From the NCBI GenBank assembly GCA_964036155.1, contig OZ038423.1, positions 61,581,249-61,645,248 on the forward strand: a stretch of DNA of 64,000 nt, in the 5' to 3' direction. Each line of letters starts with the position of its first letter. Within the stretch, counting starts at the first letter, position 1. Positions 56,678 to 64,000 of this stretch are shown one piece after another. The position numbers were made by a program, and so were the translations under genes. The notes below the pieces were generated by a model that was given only the letters and a program-made list of their open reading frames with translations, did no database searches and was not told where the DNA came from. The DNA comes from Diploscapter coronatus (taxonomy: Eukaryota; Nematoda; Chromadorea; Rhabditida; Rhabditidae).

Positions 56678-59600
56678 ATGATGAATCGGGTAAATTCCTT
56701 CCAAGTCTCCTACAAAACTCTCTGGAAACCCTTTATTTTTCCTATTTTTTCTAGAACTGTAATTTTTCAGCTTCGTCGGAGTTTGAGTCGTGAGCGCAAG
56801 GCGAATCGGGACAACGACAACTCAAGAAAGCAGTCCGTCAGACAGAATTCCGGTCCTTCACAGGTATATTGTTTTTTTTAAAATCTATTTTTCAAAATTA
56901 TGATTTTTGCATTTTCTAGAAAGACCGAATTTTTCCATTTTTTTCAAAAATTTGATTTTCCAGCTAGAAAAACTCCGTCACCAGTCCCGATCGATCTCCG
57001 TCGCAGCCTTCCCAAATGCGATGTCCAGTCAAACGGTAGTTTTTAAATTTCCCCGAAAAGAAGTTCTCAGAAAAAGACCTTGTAATGAATTGTTGTTAGA
57101 TTTATGGCTTGAAAAGCACAAAATAGCCTAGAAAGAATGAAGTTTTCACGTTTTCTTTCCAAATTTTTCTAGAGTTTCAAGTAAATTTCAGGTGCTGCAA
57201 CATTTAAAGACGGCTGGGGCGAAATATGCCGACTCGGCCAAAGAGGATATTCTCGCCGCACTTCAGCAATTCAAAGTCTTTTTTTCTTAAAAACCCAGGA
57301 AAAGTTGATTTTTTCAGGACCTGGCCCCCAGCACGGAGAATTTCCTGTTCCCCGACGGGAAGCGCAAAATGTCGTTCAGACTCTCCGGAACGATTCCCGT
57401 CCCGTACAAAGTGAGCATTTTAATATTCGCCGAAAAAGCACTTTCACACGACAATTCTGATTTCAGCGTTTACAAAAAAGGCTGATTGACGTTTGAAAAC
57501 TAGAGGAAAAATTCATGAAGCTAATGAAAATTCCAAAATGTTCATTTTATGAAGGCAGACATATAAATTTGAGATTTTGTTCAGTATTTTAAAAATTTCT
57601 ACCCTTACATCTCACATGTCGTTAAGGCTATACTCAACTTTAACATTATGAATTTTTGAAAAATGCGATGAAAACTTTTGAAATTTACCACACCCTTGAA
57701 AAGTTCTTATTTACATTTTCAGGGCAACACCTACAACATCCCGGTCTGCGTCTACCTGTACGACACGCATCCATACTACGCGCCCGTCTGCTATGTTCGG
57801 CCCACCAACAGCATGGTCATCAAGGAGTCCGAGCATGTCAATAAGGTTGGCTAGAGATTTTGTTTCCTTTTCATGTTTTTTTTTTTTCTTTTTATCTTGG
57901 GACGCTTTTATTGATACCCGCCAAAATTTATTCTATTTTATGATTTTCGTGAACCATCTGAAAAATGCTTGAAATGTCCAGATCTTTAGATTTTTCTTTT
58001 TATATCAGTTTTCAACACAAAGGACTATTGCATTGCAATGACTTGCTTTGTCTTATTTCATACATTTTTAAAACTTATTTCGAAATTTATAAGAGAAAAT
58101 TAACCTTTAGGAAGGTCGTGTGTTTCTGCCGTACTTGAACGAGTGGCGCTTCCCGGGCTACGATTTGAACGGACTTTTGCAGGTATTTTAGTTTTTTTTT
58201 ATTTTATGAAGGATAGAAAATAAAAGATCAAAATTTAAATTAGTTATCATCAATTGAGAAATATTGGGAAAAACCCGGGATTTGGAGAATAAACTTCGTT
58301 TTTCTCAGATGAAGGAAGCTTGGTAAACATGTTGGAAAAGATAAAGAAGTAAAATTCGCTTTTCCTAAACTTTTTAATTTACAGATGATGGCGATGATCT
58401 TCCAGGAGAAGTGTCCCGTATTCGCGAAATCGACCGGTTCTTCCGGGCAGAACTCCGGCACTGCCACGCCCACCAATTCGGCTGTACCTGCAACGCAGAA
58501 CACTGCCGCTAATAATCCACCATATCCTACAACGGTGAGCCATTTGAATTTTTGTAAAATAAAAAAAAATTGAAGACTAGATAGGTTTCAAATCTGCTAC
58601 TTTTAGGATCTGCCTTATAAAATCTGAATTAATTTTGAAAATCGAATACGTTACAAGATTCTTACTTCTTTTACGCTTAACTAATTTAAATACTTTCACA
58701 CACTGGTATGGAAGTATGTTTTCTGAAAAAATCTTAAATTGACTGCTACAAAAATCGTACCTCTAAAGATGGTTATTGTTTCGATCACTGCCGAGACTTT
58801 ATCAACTCTGATATCTACAAATATCCAAAATTACGATTTGAATTGCAGACCCCCTATCCGTCATCGAATCCATACACAGCCCCATCAGCAAATGCCACGC
58901 CCTACCCGATTAACACCCCCTTCCCAACTCCCGTCTCCGGTCAAAACAATCCTGCTTATCCGTGAGTACTGAACTGTTTAGAATTTTAGACAAAGCGAAC
59001 TCTGCCAAGATTTATCAAATGTCGCTTCTCGATCTGATTATGACGATTCTTTGAAACTTATTAGAATATTTTTGATTGATATAATCAGGCTTTTAAATTG
59101 AAAGCGGGTATTTTAATTTATTTAAAAAAGAAGTTTTGAAACCTATTCTGAATTTCAAAGCCATTTCTATTATCGATTTATCGCGAGCAATGGACCAAAA
59201 TCTGGTTTATTCAAATTTTGTAACATATCCACTTTTCTACGAATGTTTCATTTCCAGCCCCTATGCAAATCTGCCCTACCCTGCGTACTCGATGATGAAC
59301 AACTCTGCCGCGTCGAATCTCCCCGTTGCCTCTGCGTCTTCGTCCACTCCCAATTATGCCCAATCAGGTACTAAATTTAAAAATGGTGAAACTATATCCA
59401 AATTTAAAGGAAATCTTCTAGTAGATTTAAAAATTGATTCATTTTTTGGTATTTTATTGTCTTTATCGATAATTAAAGTTAGTTTTGAGTTTTAAAGAAT
59501 TTATGAATTTGACTTCAGATGCTATTCGACAGAGTCTCATCTCCGCGGTTGAAGCCAAACTCAGGAACAAACTGCAGGAGAAATTGGGTGAGAAGTGATT

Positions 59601-60947
59601 TTTTTCTAAAGGATACATGGACTTTGAAAATATCCAGATTTTTCTTTCACTTTCACACTGCATGCGCTAAACGCATCACCAAGAACTTCTCTAAATCAGT
59701 ATATGATTTCTTTGTTTATTCAGTTTTCAAGAAAAATTTATTTTCAAAATACCATTTTCCAAATTTTCAAGATCGTCTTTTCATAAAGTCCGCACTCAAT
59801 ATCTCACTATCTACTGATTTTTGAACTCATTATCCTTTTTCTTTGAAACACGTCTAAAATTTTAAGGCACAAACTACGCGGAATTGGCGTCGATCCGTCA
59901 GACTCAGGTGGACCTGAGAAGCGGCTCACAGAAACTGAAGACGATGGCCGATGAGCTGGAGAAGCAGCAGAAACACCTCGAGATATTCGTCTGTCAGTAT
60001 CAGGTCAGAACTTACTGTTTTATTCTAGTTAACTTTTTAAATTTTGAGTCTAAATCGACATATAATGCCATGACTTTCCTCCTTCAATTTTATATTTTTC
60101 TTGAAACATATAAAAGTTAATTTGTACTCTACAAGTCAGAAGTAACTTTCACTTTATTTTTTTTTACATTTTGAACTCAAAGAAAAAATGATAATATAAT
60201 AACATCCTTTCTTTAATTTTATTAATGTTTGAAACTTACTAAATTTACCCATTCATATTTATGCACTAAGTTTGGATTTTTCCAAAATCACATTCTAATT
60301 ATATCCTTACTACATTCTATCAATTTCATTAAGTCCATCTAAAATCACAAATGATAGTTTTCAAAAATGAAAAGAAATTTCAGGACAAGAAAGCCGAGTT
60401 GGAAAAGGCACTGGCTGATTCGCAAGTAGACACTTCCAAAGGATTGGCTATCGATCAGGTTAATCTTTACCTTCTTGAAACAGAAAATTCGTCGAAATAA
60501 AAAATTCCGAAACTGATACGGCTTTTTCTTCTTACTGTTTTCAGCTATTTTTGTGATTAGAAAGAAACTGCGACTTTTATAAAAACGATTTTATTTCTAG
60601 GTAATCGATGCAGCTATGCCCCTGTATCGTCAGCTCCTTGAGAATTACGCCGCCGATCTCGCCTGTGATGACGTTATTTATTCTTTGGGTAGGTTTCGAA
60701 AAAATTAGAAATAAGTAGTTTTTCACAATTCCAATAGCTGTATTTAACAATTATATGAAAAATGATGTTTCGATGCTTTCAATTTTCTGAAGCTATTAAT
60801 TTTCCTAACTTTTCAGGTCAGGCTCTGAAGAAGGATAGTTTGACGGTGTCCGAGTATTTGAAACGGGTGCGCGACATTTCGCGACAGCAGTTCATTCACA
60901 GGGCGACCATGCAGAAATGCCGACGCACGGCCGGGTTGACGGTCTGA
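56678..60947 (+). CDS. tsg-101: TSG101, ESCRT-I subunit (UEV domain protein)
   Basis: Fifteen exons (56678-56689, 56771-56863, 56964-57035, 57192-57275, 57318-57410, 57723-57845, 58111-58182, 58385-58534, 58849-58961, 59258-59367, 59519-59587, 59867-60003, 60384-60458, 60601-60688, 60817-60947) join to 473 residues. The UEV domain (about 60-205) shows LSGTIPVPYKGNTYNIPVCV, DTHPYYAPVCYVRP and YLNEWRFPGYDLNGLL. It is a ubiquitin-conjugating fold without catalytic Cys that binds ubiquitin and P(T/S)AP motifs. A Pro/Asn/Tyr-rich linker follows, then a coiled coil (LRSGSQKLKTMADELEKQQK) and the C-terminal steadiness box (DSLTVSEYLKRVRDISRQQF). The protein sorts ubiquitinated cargo at endosomes. 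The first ~54 residues (SLSRERKANRDND...) exceed the family length. Met55 (MSSQTVLQHLKT) would be the conventional start, and exons 1-3 may be partly 5' UTR. Confidence 0.93.
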
Positions 60948-61293
60948 TTCTCGAATGACTGAGATTCGATTTGACAGGTAAGTTGAGGAGGAGGGATATC
61001 ACCATTTTGGAAAGTGAAATCATAGATTTTGTGAATTTTCAACGATTTTTTTACTCTTGAAAGATTTTATGAGTTCATTTTTTTATGTTTCAAAGAATAG
61101 ACTAATCTAGCTTTACAGAAATTATATTAGTAGTTAGCATTCATTTTCTATATCGTCAAATTTATCGATTTTTTTCTAAAAATGAACTTTGAAGGATATT
61201 TTGTTCTTTTCTATTGGATCATACATGCTTACAAACTCCGCGTAACCCGTCGTATATTATTGAACGTGGGAAGGTTATCTTTTGATGAGATGG

Positions 61294-61377
61294 AGAGAAA
61301 TAGTGAAAGAAAATGAGGGAGTGAAAAGAAGTCAGAAAGGAGAAATAGTGAGAGAAAATAAAAGTGAAGAAAAGAAG
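61294..61377. repeat. Polypurine tract with an imperfect direct repeat
   Basis: GAGAAATAGTGAAAGAAAAT and GAGAAATAGTGAGAGAAAAT start two ~38-nt copies within an almost uninterrupted A/G strand. It has no coding role and lies 350 bp downstream of tsg-101. Confidence 0.6.
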
Positions 61378-62945
61378 GAGGAAACGAAACCGATTAGTCA
61401 TTTAGCAGCTCCAAAGCGCGTAGGATTTTCATAAGCGAGGCGATAAAAAGTGAACTGATAAATTATCGATTTCCTGCGGACAATTACTAAATCAAAAGAA
61501 TGTTACATATTACTAAAAATGGCAAATATTTTGAGATTACAAAGGGAAAAATTCAATTTTATTAATTGGAAAGAAATTTTTACATGAAAAATTCTTCCTA
61601 ACTCTCATAGCATTTCAAAATTTCTATAAACATGGGCTACATATTCCTCCATGTTGCGTGGAAATCCATTCATCACTTTAAAAATAAAAGCAATAGTTCT
61701 AATTTTGCAATTTTCTGTCAGAGTTATGATTATCGATTTTTCATCCGAAGGGGCGATTTATTACGCGTTGAAATGCCAAAACGCCGTGACTCATGGATTC
61801 ATTTTCAGGCCCGGTCCCCCTCTCGTCCTGACTGCGGACAAAATGCATTATGATTTCGGACTCAGACACTTGCTCATTTACATTTTCTAATTATTCCAGC
61901 CATGTTACTTGCCTATCCTTAAACATGGAACGAGAGAATGTCCAAGTTCGAAAGAATTTTGCATTGAATTTGGCTCATCCATCATTCCTTCGATTTTCGT
62001 CATTCGCAAGTTTTTTTTTCAGATTTTTAAAAATTTAAGACGTTTTACTTGTCGTTTTGCTTTCTTTCTTTAACCTTTAGGGGATATCGCTGATTTTAAA
62101 AAATAATTTCCTTGTAAAATTTTTGATTGCTGAAAATGAGAATTCCGAACATGAATTAAAATCGCTAATACGAATTTTTTATCAACCATTTCTTAAACAT
62201 AGGTCATTTTAAAAATGATAAAGTTGATGATCACCGATATTCTCAAATTTTTAGACGAAAATCAATTCCATGCAGGTTTTGCCTTCCATTGACTAGTAGA
62301 AAAACGAGCTAAAATCGTCATTTTCAGTGCTTTGCGATGTCGCAATTTTTATAGAGAAAAATGGATTTTAGCGATTTTTAGAAGAAACATACGGTAAAAT
62401 TCACTTTTCCACCTCCTGTCGTATTTGGATTTTAATCTTTCGTTCTGAATTTTATCCTCCTTTCTAGCCGCTATTGTATTCAATTATCGTTGATTATAGA
62501 AATTTTCGAATTTTTACCTCAAATTTTTCGAATCAACGATATTTACCTTGTTTGATGATGCAATTTCGCATTGTATCACTAATTGTTTGAACTCTCGCAG
62601 AATGATTTTATTCGTCAACAAAACAAGTCAAAAATGATGCAGGCTTTGTCTATTTGTAGCATAAATTTTTATCGATTCTTACATTTTTCTTCGTTTTGAG
62701 GATTTACACCGTTCTCAACGGTTGGATATTTCAAATTTTATCATGCCTTTTTAGGAATTTTCCATGATATTTTTTCCTGGATGAAGACCATCTTTTTCTT
62801 CATCTAGAAAAAGAGTCCTGAAAAATTGCAACTAAAAATTAGTATTTTTGCAGACGTAGAACTTTGATGAAATTTATTATACCGAAGTTTCTACATTTGC
62901 AAAAAACTCGAATACCCAAAAATTTGCATAATCGCGAATTTTCAG

Positions 62946-63051
62946 GAAGTTAGCTCGAGGAGCGCTGAGACTTGAGAGTGGTGTGTACTGTTTGTCGATT
63001 GGACTGGGACGGAGCAATAACGGCAAGAACAGGGACAGGGCTGAGTAGCAG
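62946..63051 (+). other. Candidate non-coding exon upstream of ced-10
   Basis: A locally GC-rich 106-nt block bounded by GAATTTTCAG on the left and GCAG|GTAGAA on the right, with no open frame that continues into ced-10. It fits a 5' UTR exon of the Rac gene, or the partner of the donor at 60978 in the tsg-101 3' UTR. Confidence 0.4.
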
Positions 63052-63153
63052 GTAGAAAAATCTACCTTATATTTTTCTTGAATAGAAACCTCTAGTCGTG
63101 CATTTTCAATACCATCTTTAGGAGGGTCTTCAATTAAAAGAAAACATAGTATC

Positions 63154-63331
63154 CAGTGTTGGGCGGAAACTTTCCGATGTGAGCGAGTATTTCTTTCTTT
63201 GCCTCACACACGCTTTTCCCTTCCTTTCTCTTCTTTCCGACGAAAAGAAAAGAGGGAGAGCATGAAAGAAGAGAGCCCATGGAGCAAAAAAGAGCGATAC
63301 TCTCTCGCACAGGAAAATTCGCCCAACACTG
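63154..63331. mobile_element. hAT-type MITE (178 bp)
   Basis: The ends CAGTGTTGGGC and GCCCAACACTG are inverted repeats of the type found in hAT elements. The flanks ATAGTATC (63146-63153) and ATAGTAAC (63332-63339) match at 7 of 8 positions, as expected for an 8-bp hAT target duplication. The left interior is pyrimidine-rich and the right purine-rich, so much of it can fold on itself. It lies 83 bp upstream of the ced-10 ATG. Confidence 0.82.
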
Positions 63332-63392
63332 ATAGTAACCTTTGGTAAAGATTTTTGAAGAACGATGATATATTTTAGCAAAGATAACATGA

Positions 63393-64000
<608 letters not shown>

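Noticed and set aside
61632..61890. Overlapping plus-strand frames between tsg-101 and ced-10
   Set aside because: No start or splice context and no recognisable domain.
63130..63390. 86-codon minus-strand frame upstream of ced-10
   Set aside because: It is the translation of the hAT-type MITE and its flanks.

Overview
The window looks like nuclear DNA of a nematode, probably a free-living rhabditid-type worm. The evidence is AT-rich DNA with short introns ending in TTTCAG-type acceptors, splice acceptors sitting just upstream of start codons as expected for spliced-leader trans-splicing, and nematode gene families (ShKT proteins, a C6-like Cys repeat family, a divergent 7TM chemoreceptor). 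I rebuilt the gene models by hand from splice signals, reading-frame phase and recognisable protein families. Exon sums were checked to stay in frame, but nothing was aligned or searched.

Region 1-15784 (minus strand) is a run of housekeeping genes in one orientation: mannosyl-oligosaccharide glucosidase (mogs-1), carnitine palmitoyltransferase 2 (cpt-2), peroxin 14 (prx-14) and the start of complex I assembly factor NDUFAF3. Each start codon lies 0-17 nt after a trans-splice-type acceptor, so a polycistron is possible, although the spacers (about 450-810 bp) are long. Upstream on the same strand (16480-18806) is a protein with three C2H2 fingers embedded in a repeated module.

Region 18807-42483 is accessory and repeat-rich. 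It holds two 51-residue secreted peptide genes, one with a complete mariner element inside an intron; a seven-domain ShKT secreted protein; a five-module Cys-rich secreted protein whose last three modules are recent tandem duplications of an exon triplet; a small ubiquitin-like protein with a Cys-rich tail; a 7TM chemoreceptor; a secreted peptide with five copies of G-x-x-W-[DE]-[IV]-P; and a finger-less relative of the zinc-finger repeat protein. MITE-like hairpins and dispersed repeats are scattered through it.

Region 43705-64000 returns to conserved genes: unc-33 (CRMP, a metal-ligand-less dihydropyrimidinase relative with a long low-complexity N-terminus) on the minus strand, then divergently on the plus strand tsg-101 (ESCRT-I) and the 5' part of a Rac GTPase (ced-10), with a hAT-type MITE just upstream of the Rac start. 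No tRNA, rRNA, CRISPR or prokaryotic operon features were seen.
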